Below are positions 55,454 through 64,000 of a stretch of 64,000 nt of DNA, one piece after another; within the stretch, counting starts at the first letter, position 1; each line of letters starts with the position of its first letter. The DNA is taken from contig JAFEMH010001356.1 of the NCBI GenBank assembly GCA_022495995.1, positions 372,001-436,000 on the forward strand. Direction: 5' to 3'. The notes beneath the pieces were generated by a model, which made no database searches, was not told the DNA's origin, and worked only from the letters and a program-made list of their open reading frames with translations. The stretch is from Adenophora triphylla var. japonica. Taxonomy: Eukaryota; Streptophyta; Magnoliopsida; Asterales; Campanulaceae. A program made the position numbers and the translations under genes.

Positions 55454-56365
55454 ATGGCTAATGGAAATGACTCCGTTAGTAGTGAGACTATTGCAACGAA
55501 TACAAATGCAATAGGGAGTACTTCAAGTGCTAATCAACTCATGATGCCACCGGCCTCGCAGTACGAGAAACCGGAGAAGTTCAATGGGGCTGATTTCAAA
55601 CGTTGGCAACAGAAAATGTTGTTCTATCTCACAACGCTTGGACTAGTAAAATTCTTACGGGAAGAATGTCCCGTAGCGGCTGAAGGTGTAGTAGACAAGG
55701 CTACACAAATGGCTATTGATGCATGGAAACATGCAGATTATCTATGCCGAAACTACATCTTGAATGGACTAGACAACACATTGTATAATGTGTACTACTC
55801 CATTCAAACTGCAAAAGGACTTTAGGATTTTCTCGACAAGAAATACAAAACCGAAGATGCTGGAACAAAGAAGTTCTTTGTTGCAAAGTTTTTGGATTTT
55901 AAAATGAATGATTCTAAAACTGTAATGAATCAGGTCGAAGAGATGCAAGTCCTATTGCATAACCTTGAAGCTGAAGGGATGCAATTGAGTGAGTCCTTCC
56001 AAATTGCATGTATGATTGAGAAGTTGCCTCCTTCATGGAGAGACTTCAAAAACTATCTCAAGCACAAGCGCAAGGAGATGTCAATGGAAGACTTGCTAGT
56101 TCGTCTTCGCATTGAAGAAGACAATCGAAGTGCCGAAAAGAGAGCCAATGCACGAAACATGGAAGCAAAGGCTAACATGGTGGAAGAATCCCGACCCAAG
56201 AACAACAAAAGGAAGCATGATGACTCTTCCAAGAAGAAGTCAAGTAATGACAGCAACAAACGCTTCAAGTTCAAAGGGGACTGCTACAATTGTGGGAAAA
56301 GCGGTCATCGGGCGAAGGATTGTCGAAGCAAGAAGAAGAAGCCTCCCCAAGCAAACATGACTTAA
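55454..56365 (+). pseudogene. gag: E8 copia gag, stops
   Basis: ATG 55454. Copia gag order: KPEKFNGADFKRWQQKMLFY, LTTLGLVKFL, YILNGLDNTLYNVY, KKYKTEDAGTKKFFVAKFLD, ESFQIACMIEKLPPSWRDFK and zinc knuckle CYNCGKSGHRAKDC (about 56282-56323) in a Lys-rich tail. TAG at 55823-55825 replaces TGG (Trp, by analogy with LW in E6), and TAA at 56363-56365 ends the frame. Apart from these, all is in one frame, so decay is recent. It would package the element RNA. Confidence 0.88.
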
Positions 56366-56603
56366 ATAGATACTCTATCTACGGGTGTCTCAGAAATAAG
56401 TCTGTCTGCCATTGTATGTGAAGCTAACTTGGTGTCAAACGTCAAGGATTGGTAGGTGGACACCGGAGCCACTCGTCACATATGTGCCGACAAAAGCTTG
56501 TTTGCAGAATACAAGAAGATGGAATGTGAAGATTTCTCTATATGGTAAATTCTGCAACTTCCAAGATTGAAGACATTGGGAAGGTGATATTGAAGTTCAC
56601 ATC
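56366..56603 (+). pseudogene. E8 protease start, cut by E9
   Basis: Same frame as gag. KDW, then a stop TAG (56453-56455, TGG expected), then VDTGATRHICADKSLF with the catalytic DTG (Asp at 56459). A frameshift near 56545 leads to EDIGKVILKFTS, after which the E9 LTR begins. The codon changes are again G to A. Confidence 0.8.
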
Positions 56604-58348
56604 TGTGATGATGTGCACCATTTCTCGGGAAAAATTCGGTTTTTTGCGTTTCTTTGAAAAAACCAAATAAAACCGGAAAAAGAACGGAGTCGCCACGCCA
56701 TTTTTGTTTTAAGGGCCAAAACTTTGAAAAATGCCCGAGATTAGAGATTTGGGTTCGGAGGTCATGTTACACGCCGGGAAGGACGTTAGTGTGCACCCGG
56801 AATGCCTCGTAAAATGAGTCTTCCAAGCTGAAAATCATTTGTGTGTGTGTGTGTGTGTTTTGGCCAAAATAAGTTTAAACTCAGAAAAGTAAAAACTGGT
56901 ATGTCTTTTTAAGACTTTAAACTGATCCCATGATTTTTTGGAAGATTTTTGGGTTGAGATTTGGTACTCAAAAGACCTTTTAAGTTGAGAGTCACTTCTG
57001 CCAGAATGAAAAAGGCAGTGGACCTTTGATTTTGAAATGGATTCAAGGGCCTTAAAACTTCATAATCTGGATGAACTCAGAGAATGAAAGTTGTTCCAGA
57101 CACCTTAAATAAGATTTGTACGAAGGAATTTTCCATTTTGGAGAAGATTTGAGGGGTCAAAACCTTCTGGAAATCTCAGATATGAGATCTGGATTCCCAG
57201 AAGCTGATGAACTGGCCTCTAAAAGAAAATTTGAAAAGAGGAGTTTTACTCACCCAAAAAATGAAGTAACAATATGTCTGGAAAGCTCTGGATGTTGGCT
57301 ACAAAAAGTGTTTTGTAGTCAACACCAAATTCCAAGTTTATCTGTGTCCAAAAATTAAGACAATGGACTGGGGTCTTGGAAAATTGCTACTGGACAGCAA
57401 CTTCTCAAGAAAGGAAAAATGATTTTAAAGGGGGTTTTTGCATCCATGCTTGTACCCATTTCCCTAGGTTTTGGTTAGTGATCACTTGACATTTTAGTGG
57501 TGATCAACTATACCAAACCATCCTTGGGGTACATTAGGACTAAGCACTTCATTTGCTTGGGAAGGGGAATTTTATCCTTTGAAAATGAGATTTGGTGCTT
57601 GAAAATGGTTTTTTAGGGTTTTGAAAATGTGTTTTCTTTGCAAGAAAGTAAGAGAACTTGAAAATAATGTTGATCCTTGTAGAAGATCATCCATGGAGAT
57701 GAACTTCCATGGTGATCTTCTTGGATCTAAGACAAGAAGATGAATGAACTACATTTTGTAGCTTGAAAATGCATGCATGGATGAGAGATTTAGGGTAAGA
57801 AGAGGGAGGTTATACATATTTTCTTTGTGTTTTGGAGCTTTGGCTTGAATGTATGAGTGTTTGAGGCTTTGAATATGATGGTGAGTAAGTGAGATTTGGG
57901 AAGATAATCAAGAGAAAAGAGTGACAATTCAAGGGAATTCTCACTATTTTCTCAAGTATTTTCGCCAAGGTGCAACTGTGAATTGTGTTCTTCTTTTTTT
58001 TTTTTGTGACTGGAGGGCTCAATTTATAGCCCTCTGAGAATTACAATCCCATCCGCGCGGATAAACCCTGCAGCGTGCACTGTTCATTAAATGCTGCTCC
58101 AGGCTTTGGACACAAGGAATAATCTTTTCAAAATTCAAATTAATCAGCCAGTTTTTGTTTCCAGCCATTTCTTTTTTTGGTTTTTCTTATTTCTTTTGCT
58201 TTTTTGATTCCTTTCCTTGGTTTATCTTTTTTTGGCAATCCCTAATCTACCCTTACTTGGTTAGAAATGTTAGGAATTGTTAGAAATGTTATAACTTTCG
58301 TTAATTTTCTAACGAAAATACTAACAAGCTCAAATTGGAGTACTTACA
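56604..58348 (-). repeat. E9 3' LTR
   Basis: About 1745 bp. On the + strand it starts TGTGATGATG (complement of the CATCATCACA end of E2) and ends GAGTACTTACA (complement of TGTAAGTGCTC). Colinear with the E2 LTRs in reverse, but clearly more diverged than the two E2 LTRs are from each other. Confidence 0.88.
58022..58061 (-). promoter_or_regulatory. E9 LTR promoter: palindrome TCCGCGCGGA plus TATA box
   Basis: Palindrome 58052-58061, TATAAAT on the minus strand at 58028-58022, 23 bp between, identical spacing to the E2 LTR. Confidence 0.7.
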
Positions 58349-58728
58349 GTAGCCCCTCGGCGACGGTGCTTTTGAAGGAAGCGGGGTCGTCGATAAGAGT
58401 AAGGCTCCATATTTGGCGGGATGATCGAGTGATCGGGTGGCTGAACCTATTTAATAGGCTACCTACGTATCCCGAATGGGAATCAAGCTAGTCGTAGTTC
58501 GGGTCTTCGACCCTGGAGATGATGGCGTTTTAGGTGCCTCGAACCTGATGAGCGAGTTACGCGGTCGGTTCTTTGGAGAGAAACTCTGCTGGGGATAAGA
58601 GATGACCATTTTCGGTCTGATGGCTATCCGCTCTGCTGGGGATAGGAATGACCATTTTTGGTCTGATGGCTATCCGCTCTGCTGGGGATGATTGTGATTT
58701 ATCGCCTTCCTAGTGTCGTGTGTGATAG
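58349..58728 (-). repeat. E9 pre-LTR region with repeated motifs
   Basis: Counterpart of 21851-22278 in E2. TAGGCTACCTACGTATCC (about 58457) and CTCTGCTGGGGAT (about 58585, 58635 and 58678) recur. Confidence 0.7.
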
Positions 58729-59155
58729 CGTCTTAGGTGCCTCGAACCTTGATGATGGCGTCTTCGGTGCCTCGGACCTTGGAGATGGCGTTTTAGGTGC
58801 CTCGGACCTTGAAGATGGCGTTTTAGGTGCCTCAAACCTTGGAGATGGCATTTTAGGTGCCTCGAACCTTGGAGATGGCGTTTTAGGTGCCTCGGACCTT
58901 GAAGATGGCGTTTTAGGTGCCTCGAACCTTGGAGATGGCGTTTTAGGTGCCTCGGACCTTGAAGATGGCGTTTTAGGTGCCTCGAACCTTGGAGATGGCA
59001 TTTTAGGTGCCTCGAACCTTGATGATGATGACATTTTAGGTGCCTCGATCCTTGAAGATGGCGTTTTAGGTGCCTCGAACCTTGATGATGGCATTTTAGG
59101 TGCCTCGAACCTTGAAGATGGCGTTTTAGGTGCCTCGAACCTTAATGATGATGAT
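58729..59155. repeat. 30-bp minisatellite, about 14 copies
   Basis: GTTTTAGGTGCCTCG recurs every 30 bp (CTCG-ACCTT at 58741, 58771, 58801 and on), reverse complement of the E2 array at 21596-21850. It keeps both strands open for over 150 codons; these repetitive ORFs are not genes. Confidence 0.93.
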
Positions 59156-59389
59156 TTCCTTTGATGGTCTGGGATAATTGGTCCTCTAGTGGGCTTCATT
59201 TTGAAAGGATCGGTCTTACGTCTGCTGCCGAAGGATGACCGTGCTGGTCGAGTGGCTGGACCTAATGATAGGCTACCTACGTATCCCTAGTGGGAATCAA
59301 GCCCTTTCGTAGTTCGAAATCTACTCGAGATTCCGTTGGCTTTGCTGGGGATTTCTTTAGCCTTTGCTGGGGGGGAAATCAGACGTGCT

Positions 59390-59945
59390 CGTCGGAGAAA
59401 TCGGCCTTACGTTTTACTGCCGGGGAATGATTTTGATGAAAGAAACGGGATTCCGTTAACTTTCTCGGGGAAATCTGCCGTTTGATGATTTTGATGAAAG
59501 ATACGGGATCTCGTTATCTTTCTCGGGGAAATCGGTCTTACGTTTGACTGCCGTTTGATGATTTTGATGAAAGATACGGGATCTCGTTATCTTTCTCAGG
59601 GAGATCGGTCTTACGTTTGACTGCCGTTTGATGATTTTGATAAAAGATACGGGACCTCGTTATCTTTCTCAGGGAGATCGGTCTTACGTTTGACTGCCGT
59701 TTGATGATTTTAATAAAAGATACGGGACCTCGTTATCTTTATCAGGGAGATCGGTCTTACGTTTGACTGCCGGGAATGCTTTTGATGAAAGAAACGAGAT
59801 CTCGTTATCTTTCTCAGGGAGATCGGTCTTACGTTTGACTGCCGTTTGATGATTTTGATAAAAGATACGGGACCTCGTTATCTTTCTCAGGGAGATCGGT
59901 CTTACGTTTGACTGCCGGGAATGATTTTGATGAAAGGGGATTGAC
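59390..59945. repeat. 73-bp minisatellite, about 7 copies
   Basis: TTTGATGATTTTGAT-type landmarks at 59481, 59554, 59627 and 59700, spacing 73 bp. Homologous in reverse to the 72-bp array of E2 (20561-21415). The one-base difference in period destroys any frame kept in E2. Confidence 0.88.
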
Positions 59946-60039
59946 TTTGGTTAACTTTGGTTAACTTTGTCAAGTTTGGGACTAAACTGCAGAGTCCCGG
60001 ATTTTTAAAGGGCAAAAGGGTCATTTTGACCCTTGCAAC

Positions 60040-60057
60040 CCTATCCGCGCGGATAGG
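60040..60057 (+). promoter_or_regulatory. 18-bp perfect palindrome upstream of E9 PMD gene
   Basis: CCTATCCGCGCGGATAGG, containing the TCCGCGCGGA core (60044-60053). TTTTAAT at 60074 follows about 20 bp after the core and the start codon is at 60216, the same arrangement as in E2 (20426-20435). Confidence 0.7.
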
Positions 60058-60215
60058 AGCGTATTCCAGAGGGTTTTAATGAGGGGCCAACGCCCTTCCT
60101 CTTCCCCATTCAGTTTTTTTCAAAATTTACGAGAGAGAAGGAGATTTTTCGCCAAAACCGCCATTGTTGCTCAAAAAGCTTCAAAATTCTTCTGTTTTTC
60201 TTCGATTTTCAAGCA

Positions 60216-63200
60216 ATGGAACACGGGGAAGGTGTTTTTCAAGGCCAAGGACGTGGCCCGGTAGCGGAGAGACGATTGGAGCTCGTCCGAATGAGGAGGC
60301 ACTATACTCTTTCGCAATCGATTGCGGAGGAGCCATACCCCGATGCTTGGCAACATTGGGCCACCGATCCGAGTCTCCGAACGGTATTCTTCGGATCCTT
60401 TTGATTCCTTTGTCGATTTCTTGCTTGAAATTGAATTTTGGGTGATTTTTGATTTCTTGATTTTTTTTTTTGAAAATTCGAATGATTGATGTTCTTGGCT
60501 TTGAATCTTGATTTTGATGCTTTGCATGTTGTAATGAGTATATGGGTATCCCAAAATATGCATTTTGCTTGGGAAAAGAATTGGCATTTTCGCCATTTTT
60601 TTTTTTTTTGAAATATGAGATTATGATGAATGATTTCCCGAATTTGGGACGGACTTCTTTTGTTGCAATGTAGGATTCTTGCAATGTTGATAAGATGATT
60701 TTTTTTTTTTTTTGCAATGAGATGATGATTCTATGAATGACATGTATGCATGTTATTTTATGAAAATGGGACGGAGTTTTTGCTTCCGTTGGCTTCTTGT
60801 AGGATTTTTTTTTTTGAAATGACGGATGATATGCATGTTATGAATGCACTTTTTTTTTTTCTGAGAGTGTGATTTTCTATGAAAAGTGGGACGGATTTTT
60901 CGTTCCCCTTTGATTGAATGAATGTCTTGAGAGATCGTTTACGTATGCTATTTCATGAAAGATGGGACGAAGTTTTTTTTTTTGCTTCCGCTGAACGAAT
61001 GAATGCATGTTGTTTTTTTTTTTATGGAAAATGGGACGGAGTTTTTACTTCCGTAGGAATGCATGTAGAACTCCCTTTTTTTTTTGATGATGAGTGATAT
61101 GCATGTATGCATGTTGGTTGGAATTTGCTGAAAACTGTCTCTTTTTTTTTTTGTGCGAGAAAAATGGGGCTAGGTTCATTGCATGCTGTTATGCTGCCGA
61201 ATTTTCTTCAAAACTTTTGTGATGAATGATGCATGTATATGCTTTCTTTTTTTTTTTTGTGCAAATGCAAATGCAAAAATTTTTTTTTGACATTTTCTCT
61301 CTCTTTTTTTTTTATTGCAGGGTGGGAACAACTACGTGACGGAGCAGCTGAATAAGATGAAGACTCGAGGATCAGTGGAGTCTGTAGTTGACTTGTGGGA
61401 CCGGCTTCCGAATGCGGGCCGAGGAGCTTTGCCGAGTTCGAGACAGATTGTTGTTGAGACCGGGCTTTGGGAGTTCAATGAGTGCTTGAGGGGATTGGTC
61501 AAGTTCCCTAAGAGCAAGGGCCTGATGTTTGCTTTGGCGCATCACTGGTGGGATGCGACCCACACGTTTCACTTCTTTAGGGGTGAGGCTACGGTTACGC
61601 CTTCTGATTATGCTGCGATCACGGGTTTGTCCTTTAATGGACGCAGCATTGAGTGGCGGGACGGCTACAGCGATGCGGATCTGCAGGCTCTTCTGGGATT
61701 TTCCCCTATTCCCAAAAAGGGGATGGGGATGGAGTATGCCGTGGTCTACGGGAAGATTGTGGAGACCATTGTGAGTTACGAGGCTGGGGAGGAGAGGATA
61801 GGCGCCGAGCAGATTGCTAGGGCCTTCTTATGGTTTGCTTTTTCGAGCACCCTTTTTGGACATGCTTTGAGGGACGGCGAGTCTTTGCCTTCTTGAGGTC
61901 CTTGGAGGACATGGAGATGGTCGGAGACGTCTCTGGGGAGAAGCCGGGTGGCGAGCTTTACTTTGCTCTTGATAGGTACGGCGGAAGGAGCTGTGAGCTC
62001 CTGTCTTGCTTTGAGTTTTGCCACGGAGGTATAAGCTCTCTCTTTGCTTTCCACTTTCTTCTTGAGCACACACTTTTCTTTTTACCTTTGGATTGATTTG
62101 ATTTTTACCTTTCGCGGTATGGGCGTTGGAGTTTTTCCACGTCACGATGTGGCGATAGCCGGCGGAGTACGTCGGGCGTATCCGGCCATGCGCTCTGGTC
62201 CAAGCATGCCGAGAGAAGATAAGCTCCGGGCGTACGACTCTCGAGATACGCGGATTGCCTTCCTTTGACGGAGGCGAGACGGATGAGAGGATGATATTCT
62301 ATCCACAGGATCGTTTCGAGGTGGCGCGGTGAAGGGCGCGAGATTTGGGCTGTGCGGCGGAGGATTACGAGAGGTCGACTGCGATGCCTATTATCTGGGA
62401 GAGAAGGTGACGCGCCAGCATGGTGTGAATTCGCCTTTGATGACACCGGTGGAGCCTCCCGCCGATATGATGCACCCGAGTGACATATCTGCGACCTGGG
62501 ATGATTACCGAGCTGGCCAGCACTTCTCGGCATTTGTGGCGATTGAGCCGTACCCCGTATTTGTTTTGAGGAGGCTGAGGATGCCCCAGGTTCTGGATAG
62601 AGAGGGGTTTGGGATCCCGCGATACCCTCGGACGGATTTTTCATATGTCCAGGATGGGGTCCGATTGAGGGTGCAGATCCCTCAGCCTAAGCGGCTTCCA
62701 CGAGCTTTCCGGCCTCGTCCGGGTATGAAGGTATGGCTTCTCCTTCCCACCTTTCTTTTTTTTTATTTGATTTTGTCTTTTCTTTTCTTTCCTGTCATCA
62801 TTTTTCGCTACAACTGTTTCTGACGCTTTTGCTTTTGTGCAGTTTTCGGAGGTGGTCGTCAAGAAGCTGACGAAGCAAGTGATCGGGGCTAAGAGATTTA
62901 TCAGGAGGACAGTCGCTTGCGGGGCTCCTCATGCTAGAGCGAGGCGACCACGGCCGGCGCCTGTCAGGCGGGAGGCTTCCCCTATTCGTTCATAGCCTTC
63001 TTCAGAGACTCCTCTGTCTCCTCTCATTGATCCCCGCGCGGTGCTGCCTTCGGATCACGTCATTCTCAGGGATCCACAGGGGCAGGGACACGTTTGGCAG
63101 CATGGTGGGTCGTCTTCGTATGTCCAGGAATCCGACGCCTTCACCTTCGGATATGATTTTTTCGCAGATCTTGGCTTGCCCTATCAGAGCGTGCCGGTTG

Positions 63201-63328
63201 GTCCTGACGAGCCTCTTTGCGGAGACGAGGACGATTACGAGCCCGAGATCTTCGGGGCTCCTGAGGAGGCGGGCCGAGTCGCAAGAGGGGCCAGGGGACG
63301 GGCGTCGGGTGCTAGGGATTACGATTGA
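60216..63328 (+). pseudogene. E9 antisense gene 1: plant mobile domain (PMD) protein, four exons, broken
   Basis: Exon 1, 60216-60383 (56 codons, RHYTLSQSIAEEPYPDAWQH, ending DPSLRT). Intron 60384-61320 (GT..TTTATTGCAG). Exon 2 from 61321: VETGLWEFNECLRGLVKFP, ALAHHWWDATHTFHFF and VTPSDYAAITGLSFNG are the signature of the PMD. TGA at 61894 and compensating shifts near 61890-61940 break it. A second intron from about 62028 has a likely acceptor changed from GCAG to GCGG (about 62117). Exon 3 reads VWALEFFHVTMW and on, with stops and shifts, to 62730. Intron 3 is 62731-62842 (GT..TGTGCAG). Exon 4 spans 62843-63328 with a TAG at about 62993. PMD proteins occur in plant transposons and as host proteins acting in silencing (MAIN/MAIL1 family). 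The gene reads antisense to E9. Confidence 0.75.
60640..61240 (+). repeat. Degenerate tandem repeats inside PMD intron 1
   Basis: ATGGGACGGAGTTTTTNCTTCCG-like modules recur about every 90-120 bp (about 60767, 60888, 60962 and 61030), each followed by ATGCATGT and a run of 8-13 T. The acceptor poly-T and TTGCAG follow at 61320. Confidence 0.7.
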
Positions 63329-63682
63329 TTTCTCTTTTTTTTTTAGGCGATTTTACGAGATTGAGATTTGTAATGAGGATTGAGATTTGTACGGCTTATG
63401 CACATTTTTTTTTTTTTTGATGTAATAATTTAGGATTATTGTTACCTTTTTTTTTTTTTTTTTTTTGATTTGATTTATTTTTTTTTTGCACACTCCCTTT
63501 ATTTTTGGAATGTAATAATTTAGGATTTTATTTTTATGAATGCAATGTTGCATGAGCCTTGGTTTTTTGGCAAGGGTGGAGGTTTTTTTTTTGCACAGGT
63601 TTCAAGCAACCGGGACGGAATATTCCTCTTTGGTTCAGCAGTTTGGACTGTTGCAGATTTTTTCTGATGGAGGACAAACATG

Positions 63683-63692
63683 TCCGCGCGGA
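63683..63692 (+). promoter_or_regulatory. Palindrome TCCGCGCGGA upstream of antisense gene 2 of E9
   Basis: Core in the context TGTCCGCGCGGATAGG. TTTAATT at 63716 lies 23 bp downstream of it and the ATG at 63818 about 125 bp downstream. In E2 the same position holds TCCGTGCGGA (19770-19779). Confidence 0.65.
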
Positions 63693-63817
63693 TAGGGACG
63701 AATCGACCTTTGTCCTTTAATTTTGCTTCAGATCTGGTCTCACTTTATTTCAAATTCAAATATCCTCTTCAACCTCCAGTCCAAACATCCATTTTCGGGG
63801 AGAAAGAGAGAAAATTC

Positions 63818-64000
63818 ATGGAAAACCTTAGAAAAGCTCCATCAAAATTGTCCCAAGAATCCCAAATGTCATTCTTTAACAAATTCAAGGATTGGTCCCG
63901 GGAGATTATGCATGAGAGGAGGTTATTCTTTGAAGAAAGGTACAAGGTGAAGTGCTTATGGTCTCTCAAGGAATTGGTTTCGGACTACGATCTTCTGAGG
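63818..64000 (+). CDS. E9 antisense gene 2 start, DUF7745-like, truncated by window
   Basis: ATG 63818 opens 61 codons that run to the window end without a stop: WSREIMHERRLFFEERYKVK and SDYDLLR are nearly identical to the N-terminus of the E2 gene at 19640 downward. The codon that is TAA in E2 is GAA here, which confirms that the E2 copy suffered a nonsense change. Function unknown. Confidence 0.75.
   Translation, partial: MENLRKAPSKLSQESQMSFFNKFKDWSREIMHERRLFFEERYKVKCLWSLKELVSDYDLLR

Larger units (their letters stand above)
54645..56603 (+). mobile_element. E8: Ty1/copia element, 5' part only, cut by E9
   Basis: 5' LTR (54645-55361), self-complementary primer site, gag (55454-56365) and the start of protease. 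At 56603 it is interrupted by the LTR of E9. The rest lies beyond the window, on the far side of E9. Confidence 0.85.
56604..64000 (-). mobile_element. E9: sister of E2 in opposite orientation, open to window end
   Basis: Reads in from its 3' LTR: LTR (56604-58348), then the repeat arrays seen in E2 in reverse order, then the antisense genes, which here run on the + strand: a complete but broken PMD gene (60216-63328) and the start of the second gene (63818 on). The 5-bp flank at the insertion is ACATC (56599-56603); the other end is outside the window. Its pol, if present, lies to the right. Confidence 0.88.

Noticed and set aside
57116..57358. 80-codon + strand ORF
   Set aside because: Inside the E9 LTR, antisense to the element, and not kept in the E2 LTRs.
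58688..59199. Repetitive ORFs of 158 and 166 codons on both strands, and the thought of a CRISPR-like array
   Set aside because: A 30-bp minisatellite without unique spacers in a plant retrotransposon; both strands are open for the same trivial reason.

Overview
The window is plant nuclear DNA, and everything in it that can be named is mobile or repetitive. The evidence is nested LTR retrotransposons of plant-specific lineages (Tat/Ogre-like, Athila-like and Tekay/Del Ty3-gypsy; Ty1-copia), a non-autonomous Helitron, a Tourist-like MITE, plant-type telomeric motifs (CCCTAAA) and plant-type short introns. I found no convincing host gene, tRNA, rRNA or CRISPR. The species cannot be told from the sequence. 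It reads as gene-poor, decaying intergenic DNA of a large angiosperm genome.

Layout (elements named E1-E9 by position). 1-662: AT-rich tandem repeat of about 167 bp. 663-2835: Helitron with exact termini. 2840-2935: degenerate interstitial telomeric repeats. 3189-3475: GCTCG-rich block. E1 (about 3.84-26.55 kb, + strand): decayed Tat-lineage gypsy element with two RNase H domains, split by E2. E2 (8145-23970, + strand, target duplication CTTTC): a 15.8-kb Tat/Ogre-like element with gag, a large extra ORF, protease and G-patch. It has lost reverse transcriptase, RNase H and the front of integrase, and carries antisense genes before its 3' LTR. E3 (26553-29575): recombined Tat/Ogre-like relic. 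E4 (29576 to about 37759, - strand): Tat relic with its own antisense coiled-coil gene, split by E5 (31521-37390, - strand), an Athila-like element with only a gag remnant. E6 (37917-53891, - strand, target duplication CCCAT): Ty1-copia relic, split by E7 (42077-50610, + strand, target duplication GTTGT), a Tekay/Del chromovirus with a nearly complete but mutated gag-pol. A MITE-like segment with a long AAT microsatellite lies in E6 at 51326-52488. 54005-54478: Tourist-like MITE. E8 (54645-56603, + strand): copia 5' LTR, gag and start of protease, cut by E9 (56604 to the window end, - strand), a sister of E2 whose antisense genes therefore read on the + strand.

The most interesting unit is the E2/E9 family. 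Between integrase and the 3' LTR it carries, in antisense, an intron-containing plant mobile domain (PMD) gene followed by a second gene resembling the DUF7745-type plant transposon ORFs. The same palindrome, TCCGCGCGGA, lies about 20-25 bp upstream of the TATA-like box of all three transcription units (LTR, PMD gene, second antisense gene) in both copies. This suggests one shared control site for the element and its cargo.

Other notable signals: two copia elements (E6, E8) have a post-LTR primer-site sequence complementary to a stretch inside their own LTR, with matching changes on both arms; the Tekay element has a short ORF starting like the histone H3 tail (MAR, four residues, ARKS); and GC-rich palindromes recur in the promoters of unrelated elements. 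All coding regions except the 726-codon ORF of E2 and the window-truncated ORF at the right edge carry stops or frameshifts. Many stops are explained by C-to-T or G-to-A changes, the usual decay of methylated silenced DNA. All family names are from memory and motif reading; no database search was possible.
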